From: Terriglobia bacterium
GTDB taxonomy: Bacteria > Acidobacteriota > Terriglobia > Terriglobales > Acidobacteriaceae
Direction of reading: 5' to 3'
NCBI GenBank assembly: GCA_020073495.1
Contig: JAIQFD010000003.1
Span: 1 to 64,000, forward strand
Length of the DNA: 64,000 nucleotides
Shown here: in pieces, positions 34,460 through 43,792 of the stretch
Layout: each line of letters opens with the position of its first letter
Numbering within the stretch: the stretch's first letter is position 1
Notes under the pieces: model-generated
What the model was told of the DNA's origin: nothing
Databases searched by the model: none
Seen by the model: the letters and a program-made list of their open reading frames with translations, nothing else
Program-made: the position numbers and the translations under genes

Positions 34460-35685
34460 TGCGAGTCGGGTTTGTCATCGACATGGATTACCCGCACGTC
34501 GGAGAAGTACGTCCGCGGAAGCTCGCACAGTCGCTGCACAAGGCCGGACATGAATCCGTGTTCCTGTGCAGGAACTCGCGGCAGAAGCTCGCGAAGGAAC
34601 AGCTCGAGTACGGAACGGTCCGCCGCTTCGATTGGTTCTTGAATTCCGGGTTCTACGGCCTGCTGAGCGCGCCCGCGCCGCTTAGCCCGATCTGGGCCCT
34701 GTGGATCCGCCAGATGGCCCGCGAGGAGCGTCTTCACGTTCTGGTCACGAGTAACATCAGGCTCGCGATCCCCGCCATCGCCGCCGCCAGATCTCTCGGC
34801 ATCCCGGTCGTCGTCGACCTGCAGGAGAACAATGCCGAGGTCGTTCGCCTGCGGCCGAAGACGAAACTGGTCCACTACCTGAGCCGAAACGGTCATCTGG
34901 TCGGCTTGCTGGAAAGCTTGTGCGTTTCCTGGGCGGACCACACCTGGGTAGTGGTCGAGGAGCGCATCGGGGCGCTGCCCGTCGGGTTGCGCTCGCCGGA
35001 AAAGGTGAGCGTCGTCTGCCACACGCCCGATGAGAGCGAGATCAATGTCGGGGTGAAGTCGTATAACGTCCGGAAAACGGATTTTAGCCTGGCCTACGTC
35101 GGTCTCTTCGCTCCGGGGCACGGCTCGGTCGAGCTGCTCATGCGCTCGCTGCCCATCATGTTGCGGCAGGACCCAAACGTGCGCATCGCCGTGGCCGGCG
35201 GACGGCAGCTGGAACCGCTGGCAACGGAACTCGGTATCCTCGACCACGTGGATTTTGCCGGCCTTATCCCTGCGGACGAGGTTTGCTTGTGGTTGAGGGA
35301 GAAGGAGGTCGGCGTGATCGCGTACGATCCGAGCAAGTTCACCGACACGACGGTATCGAACAAGCTCTTCTACTACATGGCGGTCGGCATCCCGGTGCTC
35401 GCCACGGACATGGCTCCGACGCGGCGGATCGTCGAGGAGGTCGGCTGCGGGCGCATCATCCCCAGAAACGCGACTCCCGAGGACGTCGCCAGGATCGTCC
35501 TCGACCTGAAAAACTCTCCCGAAGAGTGTGCCGCAATGGGGCAGCGGGGCCGACAGGCGATCCTCGACAAATACAACTGGGAGCGCGATTTTCGGCACGC
35601 TCTCGACACCCTTTCTGCACTGGTCGGCGGCCCCGCCGCGGCAACTGCGACCGCTGCGACCCCGGCTGGGACTCGATCGAGATGA
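34459..35685 (+). CDS. GT-B glycosyltransferase, third
   Basis: 408 aa; the ATG at 34459 overlaps the previous stop by one base. RVGFVIDMDYPHVGEVRPRK at the N-terminus, IPVVVDLQENNAEVVRLRP, and a C-terminal Rossmann domain with YVGLFAPGHGSVELLMRSLP and VSNKLFYYMAVGIPVLATDM in place of the canonical E-x7-E block. This end motif (NKLFYYMAxGxPV) is common in GT4-like EPS enzymes. The last 20 residues are Ala/Thr-rich and probably disordered. Sugar specificity unknown. Confidence 0.85.
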   Translation: MRVGFVIDMDYPHVGEVRPRKLAQSLHKAGHESVFLCRNSRQKLAKEQLEYGTVRRFDWFLNSGFYGLLSAPAPLSPIWALWIRQMAREERLHVLVTSNIRLAIPAIAAARSLGIPVVVDLQENNAEVVRLRPKTKLVHYLSRNGHLVGLLESLCVSWADHTWVVVEERIGALPVGLRSPEKVSVVCHTPDESEINVGVKSYNVRKTDFSLAYVGLFAPGHGSVELLMRSLPIMLRQDPNVRIAVAGGRQLEPLATELGILDHVDFAGLIPADEVCLWLREKEVGVIAYDPSKFTDTTVSNKLFYYMAVGIPVLATDMAPTRRIVEEVGCGRIIPRNATPEDVARIVLDLKNSPEECAAMGQRGRQAILDKYNWERDFRHALDTLSALVGGPAAATATAATPAGTRSR

Positions 35686-36827
35686 AACTAGCACGCAAGC
35701 GCGCTCTGGTCGTGATGGGCACACGGCCCGAATGCATCAAGCTCGCGCCCGTCATCAACGAACTCCGGCAGCACAAGCGGGAATTCGACCTCTTCGTCTG
35801 CGCAACCGCGCAGCATCGCGAGCTGCTCGACCAGGTGGTGCAGATCTACAAAGTGCCGGTGCACTACGACCTCAATATCATGTCGCGCAACCAGACGCTG
35901 GAGTCGCTGACCTCGCGGCTACTGACGCGCGTCTCCAGGGTCCTCAAGGAAGTGCGGCCCGACATCGTACTGGTCCAGGGCGACACCACGACCGCGTTCA
36001 CGGCGAGCCTGGCGGCGTTCTACCAGCGCATCCCGGTCGCGCACGTCGAGGCCGGGTTGCGCACCAACGACCCATTCGCGCCATTCCCCGAGGAGATCAA
36101 TCGCCGCCTCACCACGCACGTCACCCGGTTCCACTTCGCACCCACCGAGTGGGCCCGCCGCAACCTGCTGGCGGAGGGCATAGCCGACGATCGCATTTTC
36201 GTGACCGGCAACACCGTGGTCGACGCCTTCCTCAACGCGCACCGACTGGTGCAGCGCCGGCCGCCCCGGATCCCGGAACTGGACGGGTTCCTCAAGTCCG
36301 CGCGGAAGGTGGTCCTGGTGACGGCGCACCGGCGGGAGAATTTCGGCGCTCCGCTCGAACAGATCTGCCAGGCACTCAAGCAGCTGGCGACCACGCGGGA
36401 CGACATCGAGATCGTGTATCCGGTCCACCCTAACCCGAACGTCCATGGGCCGGTATGGAAGCGCTTGGGTTCGGTGCCCCGGATCCGCCTGTTGCGTCCG
36501 CTCGAATACCTGCCGTTTGTCTGGCTTATGGGCCACTCCTTCCTCGCGCTGACCGATTCCGGCGGGATCCAGGAGGAGATGCCTTCGCTGAAGCGGCCCG
36601 TCCTGGTCATGCGCGAGAAAACCGAGCGTCCTGAAGGGGTGGAGGCCGGCGTCTGTCAACTCGTGGGGACGGATGCGGCAACGATCTGCGCCGCGGTCAC
36701 TCGATTGTTGGATGACGCGCGGGCGTACGCCGACTTCGGTCGCAATCCCAGCCCGTTCGGTGACGGCAAAGCGGCACCCCGCATTGTCCGGGAGATCGCT
36801 AGCGGCCTCCAAGCAGGTGACAGGTGA
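35682..36827 (+). CDS. wecB: non-hydrolysing UDP-GlcNAc 2-epimerase (WecB/WbpI-like)
   Basis: 381 aa, ATGA overlap with the previous gene. Family motifs: VVMGTRPECIKLAPVI, VLVQGDTTTAFTASLAAFYQ, IPVAHVEAGLRTNDPFAPFP-EEINRR, VTAHRRENFG, YPVHPNPNV and LALTDSGGIQEEM. It converts a UDP-2-acetamido sugar to its C2 epimer (gluco to manno). WecB acts on UDP-GlcNAc; WbpI, in the same family, acts on UDP-GlcNAc3NAcA. Because WbpA-, WbpB-, WbpE- and WbpD-like genes lie in the minus-strand run (49033-56194), a WbpI role is plausible but cannot be told from sequence by eye. Confidence 0.92.
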   Translation: MKLARKRALVVMGTRPECIKLAPVINELRQHKREFDLFVCATAQHRELLDQVVQIYKVPVHYDLNIMSRNQTLESLTSRLLTRVSRVLKEVRPDIVLVQGDTTTAFTASLAAFYQRIPVAHVEAGLRTNDPFAPFPEEINRRLTTHVTRFHFAPTEWARRNLLAEGIADDRIFVTGNTVVDAFLNAHRLVQRRPPRIPELDGFLKSARKVVLVTAHRRENFGAPLEQICQALKQLATTRDDIEIVYPVHPNPNVHGPVWKRLGSVPRIRLLRPLEYLPFVWLMGHSFLALTDSGGIQEEMPSLKRPVLVMREKTERPEGVEAGVCQLVGTDAATICAAVTRLLDDARAYADFGRNPSPFGDGKAAPRIVREIASGLQAGDR

Positions 36828-37960
36828 GCGCCGTGGTCGTGTTCTGGATCGCCGCGGCCGTGGTCGCGTACAGCACCGCTGGATACCCCTCCCTTCTGTG
36901 GCTTCTCAGCCGGATCGTCCAGCGGCCCCACCGGCGGGACCAGATCTGGCCGATGGTCTCCGTCATTATCCCGGTGCATCAACAGGCGCAGATCCTGGAG
37001 AGGAAGCTCCAGAACACGCTCGCGCTCGAGTATCCACCCGAGAAACGGCAGATCATCGTGGTCAGCGACGGTGAAGACCGAGAGACGATGGAATACTTCG
37101 AATCGAGCCCACACCAAGGGGTGGAGTTCATCTCGATGAGCGAACGCCGCGGAAAACATTACGCCCAGCGCGCGGCGTACGAGCAGGCGACGGGCGAGAT
37201 CCTGGTGTTCACCGACGCGGCGATCCAGCTCGACTCCAAGGCACTCGTGAACATGGTCTGCAATTTCGCGGATCCCGCGGTGGGATGCGTGAGCAGCGAG
37301 GACCGCGTGCTCGCATCGCCCGAGACGAAGGTGGCGGAAGGCTCCTACGTCGATTTCGAGATGTGGCTGCGCCGCATGGAAGGAAACATCTGGTCTCTCG
37401 TGAGCGCAAGCGGCTCCTTCTTCGCCGCGCGCCGAGAAGCGTGCGAGGTGTGGCACGGAGAGCTTTCCAGCGACTTCTTCGTTGCACTCCACGTGGCCCA
37501 GGCCGGGAAGCGCTCGGTCGTGGACCCGAACTGCCTTGCTTGGTACGGCGTGAGCCTCGACCAAAGCGCCGAATTTCAACGAAAAGTGCGCACCATCGTA
37601 CACGGCCTCGACGTACTATTCAGCCATCTGCACCTGCTGAGCCCGCTGACGTACGGCCTGTTCGCTTGGCAGCTTTTCAGTCACAAGCTATGCCGCTGGA
37701 TCGTTCCCTTCGCACTGATCAGCCTGCTCAGTGCGAATGTCGCGCTCAGAAATCAGCCTTTCTATCGAGTGATCCTCTACCTGCAGCTCGCCTTCTATGC
37801 GGCCGCAATACTTGCCTTCGTGTATGAAGGAATAGCGCGGTTCAAGCCATTGAAGATCGCGCGATTCTTCCTGTTGGGCAATGTCGCAGCGCTCGTTGCC
37901 TGGGTCCGCTTCTTTTCGGGCGATAAGTACGTCACCTGGACGCCGACCCGACGACCGTGA
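36824..37960 (+). CDS. GT2 glycosyltransferase with C-terminal membrane segments
   Basis: 378 aa; starts at GTG 36824, which overlaps the epimerase stop (GTGA). An N-terminal membrane segment (VVVFWIAAAVVAYSTAGYPS) precedes a GT-A domain: VSVIIPVHQQAQILERKLQN, IIVVSDGEDRETMEYF, ILVFTDAAIQLD (DxD-like acidic site) and SGSFFAARREACE. Three or more C-terminal segments (LLSPLTYGLFAWQLFSHKLC onward) are typical of processive or membrane-anchored GT2 enzymes. Last gene of the plus-strand run; the next gene is convergent 26 bp away with no obvious terminator. Confidence 0.88.
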   Translation: MSAVVVFWIAAAVVAYSTAGYPSLLWLLSRIVQRPHRRDQIWPMVSVIIPVHQQAQILERKLQNTLALEYPPEKRQIIVVSDGEDRETMEYFESSPHQGVEFISMSERRGKHYAQRAAYEQATGEILVFTDAAIQLDSKALVNMVCNFADPAVGCVSSEDRVLASPETKVAEGSYVDFEMWLRRMEGNIWSLVSASGSFFAARREACEVWHGELSSDFFVALHVAQAGKRSVVDPNCLAWYGVSLDQSAEFQRKVRTIVHGLDVLFSHLHLLSPLTYGLFAWQLFSHKLCRWIVPFALISLLSANVALRNQPFYRVILYLQLAFYAAAILAFVYEGIARFKPLKIARFFLLGNVAALVAWVRFFSGDKYVTWTPTRRP

Positions 37961-37986
37961 GCCTTGTGGTCCTGTGAGACAGCGGG

Positions 37987-38631
37987 CTACTGCTTCGATC
38001 CGGGGGCCGCTTCCGCCGCGGTGCGCGGTGTGCCACCGCCGCCGGCCAACTCCGCGGTCCGGCCGCCGATGATGTACGCGTCGCCGTCGGCCAGGGCCTC
38101 GAGCAGTTCTTTGCGGCGCTCCGGCGTCAGGGAACGGATGTCGTACGTCCCGTAGTCGAAGGTCGGACGCGTTGCCATCCGCTGGCGGTGCTTTTCGAGG
38201 TACTGCTCCAGCGAGCAGATGACCTGCGCCGGGTTGCCCGCACATACGGTATCGGGTGGGAGAGACTTAGAGACAACCGAGTGAGCGCCCACGATGGTGC
38301 GCGGGCCGATCTCAACCCCAGCCAGAATGACCGCGCCCGTGCCGATATGGCACGAGTCATGGATCACGACCTTGCCGATGCGCGCGGCGTCAAGAAACTC
38401 GTCCATCTGCGCGTCGTGCGCCAGTATCGTGCACCCCTCCCCGAAGCCGCAGTTGTCCCCGATACTGATCAGGTAGCAGTGGCTGACGTCAATGAAGGTG
38501 GAAGCAGGCAGCAGAACCGATCTGCCGATATGCATGCCGCGGGCGCGCAGGTACTCCCAACGGCGTTCCACCCGCGCCTGCTCGATGCGGCGCTTGATGG
38601 GCGAAAACGTCTTCAAGATCCAGCGCAACAC
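37987..38631 (-). CDS. left-handed beta-helix acyltransferase (hexapeptide family)
   Basis: 214 aa from a GTG at 38631 (minus), which overlaps the deacetylase stop as TAGTG with GGAGG 9 nt upstream. Hexapeptide repeats run from about residue 60: LISIGDNCGFGEGCTILAHD, KVVIHDSCHIGTGAVILAGV, and EIGPRTIVGAHSVVSKSLPP, closing with the usual VCAGNPAQVI. Likely an O- or N-acetyltransferase acting on a sugar. A longer upstream open frame exists but runs inside the deacetylase gene. The C-terminal 45 residues are extra and end in a Gly/Ala-rich tail. Confidence 0.82.
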   Translation of the reverse strand: MLRWILKTFSPIKRRIEQARVERRWEYLRARGMHIGRSVLLPASTFIDVSHCYLISIGDNCGFGEGCTILAHDAQMDEFLDAARIGKVVIHDSCHIGTGAVILAGVEIGPRTIVGAHSVVSKSLPPDTVCAGNPAQVICSLEQYLEKHRQRMATRPTFDYGTYDIRSLTPERRKELLEALADGDAYIIGGRTAELAGGGGTPRTAAEAAPGSKQ

Positions 38632-39662
38632 TAGGCTGCGCCTCCGCGAACGATCTCCTTCATTCGCTCCATGCCCGAGACGTATTGGACGAGGTCGACA
38701 AACTGTTCCGGCAGGCAGAAGCGGGGCACCCTGAAAGGCGCTCCTGCAGAGCCATGGAAGGCGGTGACTCGCGCGTAGCCCGCCAAGCCCAACACCGCAC
38801 CTTTCAACCCCGCGCGCTGGAGGATGGCAACCTCGCGGTCTCCGAAATCGCCCCACTGCCCGTTCGGGTAGCAGAAGACGGGCACCGGACGCCGGACTTC
38901 CGCCTGGATCCGCTCCCAGCTGCGGCAGATCTCGAAGTCCGATTGGTCGTCGGGAGTGTTGGAGAGGATGGGATGGGTGACGGTGTGCGGTCCGAAGGTC
39001 ATCCCCCGCCCTTCACCCTTGCGGGCCTGGTCCCAGGTCAGCGGGGCGTACATCGCGGGCGGCTTCTCCGGCAGCGCGACCTCGGCTGCTGCGGCCAGGC
39101 GCGCGATAGCGGCGTGCTTTTCCGCGTCGGGAACCTTCTTGCAGCGTCCGATGAAATCGGCCCGGGCTGCATCGCACTCCCGCGCGTCCTGGATCGAGTA
39201 CCTGAGTTCCTCATCGGCCAGTATGAATCGGAGTTCCTTGCGCGTGCTGTTGCGAAACACGTGATCGATCTTGTCCCACCAAAACCAGAGCTGGCCGTCA
39301 ACGAAACCGCTGGTCGCGAAAACGGTCACGGGACAGTCGTATTCGGCGAACACTTCGCCGCCGATCGCCGCCTGATCGTAGTAGCCGTCGTCGATGGTGA
39401 AAGCGATCGCGCCGCGCAGCGGCTTTCCTTCGGCCAACCGCGAGAAGACATCGCCGAGCGGCAGGATATCGTATTTCTTCCTTCGCAGGTAGGCGAGGAA
39501 CTGGCGCACGCGCGCCGGATCGTCGCCCTTGACGCCGCGGTCGGGATCGGTGAACCGGTGCAGCATCAGGATGACGCCGCAGTCGCGCAGCAGCGGACGG
39601 AAGCTCGACGATGCTCCGGGCAACGCAAGCACGCTGCGGACGACTTTTTTCAGCAACCCCAT
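38631..39662 (-). CDS. polysaccharide deacetylase (NodB/CE4 fold), copy 2
   Basis: 343 aa. VILMLHRFTDPDRGVKGDDP near residue 30, AFTIDDGYYD (motif 1), FGPHTVTHPIL (motif 2, metal His pair) and PVFCYPNGQWGDFG (motif 3). No signal peptide. Related in layout to the deacetylase at 27741-28733 but clearly a different sequence. It may deacetylate a glycan precursor before re-acetylation by the adjacent hexapeptide acyltransferase, to which it is translationally coupled. Confidence 0.86.
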   Translation of the reverse strand: MGLLKKVVRSVLALPGASSSFRPLLRDCGVILMLHRFTDPDRGVKGDDPARVRQFLAYLRRKKYDILPLGDVFSRLAEGKPLRGAIAFTIDDGYYDQAAIGGEVFAEYDCPVTVFATSGFVDGQLWFWWDKIDHVFRNSTRKELRFILADEELRYSIQDARECDAARADFIGRCKKVPDAEKHAAIARLAAAAEVALPEKPPAMYAPLTWDQARKGEGRGMTFGPHTVTHPILSNTPDDQSDFEICRSWERIQAEVRRPVPVFCYPNGQWGDFGDREVAILQRAGLKGAVLGLAGYARVTAFHGSAGAPFRVPRFCLPEQFVDLVQYVSGMERMKEIVRGGAA

Positions 39663-39666
39663 CTCG

Positions 39667-40644
39667 TTATCGGGAAGCCTTGCCTCCCGCCGCGGCCGTC
39701 ACGGCAGCTTCCTGCCGGTACCACTCCACCGTGCGGCGCAGGCCTTCCTCGAAATCGACCAGCACGCGGTAGCCCAGATGCTTCTCAGCGAGCGATATAT
39801 CGGCCAGCGAATGTTTGATGTCGCCTTCCCGGGCCGCTGCGTAGGCGGCCTGTCCGGTGTATCCGGTCAGCTTCTTCAGAATGCCGAACGTCTCATTGAG
39901 GCTGGCGCGCTTGCCAACGGCGATGTTAAACGTGCATCCCGCGACCGCCGAGGCCGGAGCCGTGCAGGCCAGCAGATTGGCGGAGACGGCGTTGTCGATG
40001 TAGGTGAAGTCGCGGCTCTGTTCCCCGTCTCCGTAGATGGTCGGCTGCCTGCCCTCGAGCATCGCGGGGATGAACTTCGCGAGAACGCCGGAGTATTGCG
40101 ATGACGGATCCTGCCGGGGACCGAAGATGTTGAAGTAGCGCAACGACACCGTTTCCAGCCCATACACGCGGAAGAACGAAGCCATGTAGTGTTCGGCGGC
40201 GAGCTTGGCGACGGCGTACGGGGAGATGGGATTGGGCAGCATGTCCTCGCGCTTGGGGAGTGTGGGCGTGTCCCCATAGGCCGACGACGACGCCGCGTAG
40301 ACGACCCTCTTCACTCCCGCCTCGCGCGCAGCCACGAGCACGTTCAGGCTTCCGTCGACGTTCGCCTGGTTGCTGGCCACGGGATCCTCGACCGAGCGAG
40401 GGACCGACGCCAGCGCACCCTGGTGGAAAACGTAATCGACCCCACGGCAGGCATCCCGCATGGCACCCAGGTCCACGAGGTCGGCGCGGCGGAAGTCGAT
40501 CCGGTCACGGATGGAAGCGATGTTCTCGAGTCTCCCGGTCGAAAGGTTATCCACACCCCGCACCCGCTCACCCTTCGCCACCAGCGCATGGGCCAGCGAA
40601 GAGCCGATGAAACCGGCGATTCCCGTGATCAGATAAAAAGCCAT
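39667..40644 (-). CDS. NAD-dependent sugar-nucleotide epimerase (WbpP/GalE-like SDR)
   Basis: 325 aa extended SDR. NAD-binding GIAGFIGSSLAHAL, VVYAASSSAYGDTP (catalytic Ser/Thr region), YAVAKLAAEHYM (YxxxK), RYFNIFGPRQDPSSQYSGVL, and YGDGEQSRDFTYIDN. The NIFGPRQDPSSQYSGVLAKF stretch is typical of UDP-GlcNAc(A)/UDP-glucuronate 4-epimerases. Probably converts a UDP-gluco sugar to the galacto form. Starts 48 bp after the carrier-protein stop. Confidence 0.9.
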   Translation of the reverse strand: MAFYLITGIAGFIGSSLAHALVAKGERVRGVDNLSTGRLENIASIRDRIDFRRADLVDLGAMRDACRGVDYVFHQGALASVPRSVEDPVASNQANVDGSLNVLVAAREAGVKRVVYAASSSAYGDTPTLPKREDMLPNPISPYAVAKLAAEHYMASFFRVYGLETVSLRYFNIFGPRQDPSSQYSGVLAKFIPAMLEGRQPTIYGDGEQSRDFTYIDNAVSANLLACTAPASAVAGCTFNIAVGKRASLNETFGILKKLTGYTGQAAYAAAREGDIKHSLADISLAEKHLGYRVLVDFEEGLRRTVEWYRQEAAVTAAAGGKASR

Positions 40645-40692
40645 CGCTCAACCTTACCATGGCCCTCCACGGGCCGGAATCAGCAACTCTGG

Positions 40693-40950
40693 CTACCGAG
40701 TGCGCGGCTTGCCCACGCGCTGTGCGGTGGCGATCATCTGCCGCACCGTGTCCATGTCCTTTGCCTGCACCTTGCCGGCGGGGATCCGCATGTGAGTCAC
40801 GTCCTCGAGCTTGGCCAGGATATCGACCAGGGCAAGAGAGTCGATCAGCCCGGAGGAGACCAGCGCAGTCTCTTCGCCGATGGTCACGCCGGGGCGGCGG
40901 ATGATCTCTTTCAGGATGTAATCCACGATCTGCTGCGCTTGTTCGGTCAT
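40693..40950 (-). CDS. acyl carrier protein (DltC-like position)
   Basis: 85 aa; the start at 40950 overlaps the ligase stop as ATGA. Single four-helix carrier domain with the phosphopantetheine attachment Ser38 in SSGLIDSLALVDILAKLED. DSL is the standard attachment motif, and the DS(L/M/F)xxVxLL context resembles DltC and D-alanyl carrier proteins as well as ordinary ACPs. Would carry the acyl group activated by the AMP ligase (40947-42680) to the membrane acyltransferase. Not the housekeeping ACP: there are no fab genes nearby. Confidence 0.88.
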   Translation of the reverse strand: MTEQAQQIVDYILKEIIRRPGVTIGEETALVSSGLIDSLALVDILAKLEDVTHMRIPAGKVQAKDMDTVRQMIATAQRVGKPRTR

Positions 40951-42680
40951 AGGCCGGGTCCCGCGGCATTCGACTGCAATTCCGGGTGCTCTGCAATGAG
41001 TTTTTCGCGCGTGGTGGAGCGCGCCGGCTTCCCGGCCGTGCTCTTCACCACCCACTTCGGCGGCTTGAGGTAGATGCGGCGCGCGACCACGGCCAGCTCG
41101 CCGGTGATCGCCGTCTTCAGCTCGCGCTCGATGCGCGCGGCTTCGGCGAGATCTTCTTCCCGGTTCACTTCCGCCGCCACCACGATGTCCTCGGTGCCCA
41201 GCTCCGGGTTGTAGGCGCCGAACGCAACCACGCGCCCGTCGTGGATGGCAGGATGGCTGGATACGATCTCTTCCACATCCTGTGGGTAAATGTTCTCGCC
41301 GGCCACGATGATCAGGTCCTTCTTGCGGCCGACCACGTAGACTTCGCCCTCGAGCGCGAATCCAAGGTCGCCCGACCAGTACCAGCCGTCCTGCAGCGCC
41401 TTCTCGGTGAGGTCGGGACGGTTGTAGTAGCCAGTGAGCAAGGAGTCGCTGCGGATGAGGATCTCTCCGATCCCTCCCTCCGGCAGCGGCTTGCCGCTGT
41501 CGGAGACCGCGCGGACGGCGCAGCCCGGGATGCACTTGCCCGATGACACGAAGCACATCGCTCCCTGGGTGCTGTCCGCGACCTGGACGGCCCGGCGCTC
41601 TTTGCGGACCGCGTCGGCGTCCACCCAGATCCGTTTCGGACCGGCGTCCGCGCCGATGCCCGATTGCGTGACCGCGAACACGGTCTCCGCCATCGCGTAC
41701 GAGGCCTGCAGGACGTGCGGCTGAAGCTTGCAGCCGGCATAGGCGGCTCGGAATTCGTCCATGCTCGACCCGCGTACCGGCTCCGAGCAGTTGATCAACA
41801 TGCGCAGCGAGGAAAGATCGAAATCCTGGCGGTCCGCCGGACGGACGCGCCGCGCGAGGAACTGCAAGGTGAAGTTGGGCGTCCAGGCCAGCGTGCATTT
41901 GTACTTTGTGATGATCTCCAGCATGGACCCAGGCTGCATGACCCAGTCGGTCGGCGACTGCATCACGATGGGCAGGTGGCAGACCATGGGCAGCATGAAG
42001 CAGGCGATCAGGCCCATGTCGTGGTACAGCGGCAGCCAGCTGTAGATGCAGTCATTGGAGGTCAGTCGCAGCGCCGGCGAGAGGTGGTTCAAGTGCAGGA
42101 GCACCGCCGCGTGCGACAGAGCCACGCCTTTCTGCAGTCCGGTGGTGCCGGCGGAGTGCTGGATGAAGGCGACGCTGTCCGGAGCGGCATCGAGCGGCTT
42201 GAAGCCTGCGGGCGGCGCGGGCATCTGCGCCTTCAGGTGCACCACCTGGGCGTCGTCCTTGAGGGCCACGTGTTCGAGGAGTTCGTCTGGGAATTCGTCG
42301 TCGAGAACGACTAGCCTCGCCTTCAGGTTGCCGGTGACACCGGCCAGGCCGAAGCGGTACTTGGCGGGATCGACCTTGAAGTTGGGATAAGCCAGGATCG
42401 CGGGGATCGCACCCAGGCACAGGGCACCGGCAAAGGCGGTCATGAGCGGGATGCCCTGCGGCATCACCAGGATGACGCGATCGCCCTGGCGTAGCCCGCG
42501 CTGCTGCAAGTATGCCGCCTGGCCAAGCGCCAGGCGCACGAACTCGCCGAAGGTGACGGTCTGCACGTCGTCCTCGCTCTTCCACATGGTCACGAACGGC
42601 TGGTCGGGCGGGGCGGCCAGCAGAGCTTCCGGCAACGTGCGATACGTTATCGGATACCGCGGGCGGGGAGCTTCGGTCAT
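40947..42680 (-). CDS. fatty-acyl-AMP ligase-like adenylating enzyme
   Basis: 577 aa ANL-superfamily enzyme. P-loop HSAGTTGLQKG (175-185), WLPLYHDMGL (215-224, a hallmark shared with FAALs), LINCSEPVRGSSMDEF, ASYAMAETVFAVTQ, SGDLGFALEGEVYVVGRKKD and ENIYPQDVEEIV, then a C-terminal lid with a candidate catalytic Lys in VVKSTAGKPAR. FAAL-type enzymes form acyl-adenylates and pass the acyl chain to a carrier protein rather than CoA, which fits the adjacent ACP gene. Whether the FAAL-specific insertion is present cannot be settled by eye; an acyl-CoA ligase is the alternative. ATGA overlaps on both sides. Confidence 0.85.
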   Translation of the reverse strand: MTEAPRPRYPITYRTLPEALLAAPPDQPFVTMWKSEDDVQTVTFGEFVRLALGQAAYLQQRGLRQGDRVILVMPQGIPLMTAFAGALCLGAIPAILAYPNFKVDPAKYRFGLAGVTGNLKARLVVLDDEFPDELLEHVALKDDAQVVHLKAQMPAPPAGFKPLDAAPDSVAFIQHSAGTTGLQKGVALSHAAVLLHLNHLSPALRLTSNDCIYSWLPLYHDMGLIACFMLPMVCHLPIVMQSPTDWVMQPGSMLEIITKYKCTLAWTPNFTLQFLARRVRPADRQDFDLSSLRMLINCSEPVRGSSMDEFRAAYAGCKLQPHVLQASYAMAETVFAVTQSGIGADAGPKRIWVDADAVRKERRAVQVADSTQGAMCFVSSGKCIPGCAVRAVSDSGKPLPEGGIGEILIRSDSLLTGYYNRPDLTEKALQDGWYWSGDLGFALEGEVYVVGRKKDLIIVAGENIYPQDVEEIVSSHPAIHDGRVVAFGAYNPELGTEDIVVAAEVNREEDLAEAARIERELKTAITGELAVVARRIYLKPPKWVVKSTAGKPARSTTREKLIAEHPELQSNAAGPGL

Positions 42681-43792
42681 CGCGTCACCACGTCCTCATG
42701 ACTTCTGTTCACCCCGGCGCTGGCCGCATTCACATAGAGCGCCACCCCGGAGTGGTGGAGCGCCGGTCCGAGGCCTTCCGCCAGACGCTCCGCCATGAGC
42801 GCCGCACCCGCGTCGGTAAAGTGCTCGAAGTCGGCGAAATACTTGCGGTCCGGGGGGATCTCGCGTGCGATGTCGATCACCGCGACATCCTGGGCCGCGG
42901 CGGCATCGCGCATGGCCTGGTTCATGCGCCGTTCCATGTCGAGGAATCCCTCTTCCTTGAGCTTGGGATGGAACTTGCGCCAAGAGATGAGAAGATCCCG
43001 ATCCGGGGTTCGGTCATCGCCGAAGGCGGTCGCGTGCGTGACGACCACTGGCTCGACGCCGTGCGCGCGCAGGGTCGAGAGCAGTTCCGAGAGATCATCG
43101 CCGAACCGCTTCACGTCCCCATCGGGCAGGCGCTCGATCGCCGCTCGTGCCCCGAGCGAATGCTCGATCTGCCACTGGCGCAACCAGGTCTGGACTGCGT
43201 CCGGCAGGACAGCCTTGGCGACGTTTCGCACGCGCTCCCCCAGCCGCCATTCGAAGCTGGGCGGCGGCAGGACCTTGACCACGCGTTGCGACTGCTTTGG
43301 CGGCATGTCGATGTAGAAGCTGGGCGTCGTGTAGATCAGCGCGACCCGGGGCTGGATGCGCTCGACGATCTCGGGTACCCGCAGCGTCGCCGTGGGCAGC
43401 GTGAGACCCGGGTACGCGACATTCACGACCTGGAATGCGGGCCGGCCGGCGCGGGCATTGAGTTCGCGCTCTAACTGCCGCGGAAATTCGTGGTCTTCCG
43501 ATTCGTAAAGCCCAAAGGTCTCCGACGCCCCGAAGCACACGATGTGAACGCGGTCCTTCTCGACCCGCGGACCGCGGTAACCGAACTCGTTGAGCTGCCA
43601 CTTGCGGTAGCGCGCGTTGGGTTTACCCCGTTTGCCGAGCCGGTCGTTCTCGTACAGATTCTCGTCGCTATATACCCCGGACACCGGCGCGCCAAAAGTG
43701 ACATGATCGTCGAGACGCGCACACAGCTCGAGCACGAGCACGAAGATCACCGCGCCGAGCGCTACCCGGAGTAGTTTGGCCGCTTTCATCAT
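42677..43792 (-). CDS. membrane-anchored SGNH-type hydrolase/transferase (DltD/AlgJ-like role)
   Basis: 371 aa from ATG 43792, which overlaps the MBOAT stop (ATGA). One N-terminal membrane segment (LLRVALGAVIFVLVLELCA) puts the domain in the periplasm. SGNH features: Ser90 in VCFGASETFG (block I, GAS rather than GDS), VVNVAYPGLTLPTATLRV (block II), and Asp321/His324 in ADFEHFTDAG (block V). The triad looks intact. In dlt, alg and O-acetylation systems the SGNH partner receives the acyl group from the MBOAT protein and transfers it to the polymer. 46-residue motifs around Tyr/Asn (SDENLYENDRLGKRGKPNAR, LNEFGYRGP) match SGNH proteins of EPS loci. Confidence 0.82.
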   Translation of the reverse strand: MMKAAKLLRVALGAVIFVLVLELCARLDDHVTFGAPVSGVYSDENLYENDRLGKRGKPNARYRKWQLNEFGYRGPRVEKDRVHIVCFGASETFGLYESEDHEFPRQLERELNARAGRPAFQVVNVAYPGLTLPTATLRVPEIVERIQPRVALIYTTPSFYIDMPPKQSQRVVKVLPPPSFEWRLGERVRNVAKAVLPDAVQTWLRQWQIEHSLGARAAIERLPDGDVKRFGDDLSELLSTLRAHGVEPVVVTHATAFGDDRTPDRDLLISWRKFHPKLKEEGFLDMERRMNQAMRDAAAAQDVAVIDIAREIPPDRKYFADFEHFTDAGAALMAERLAEGLGPALHHSGVALYVNAASAGVNRSHEDVVTR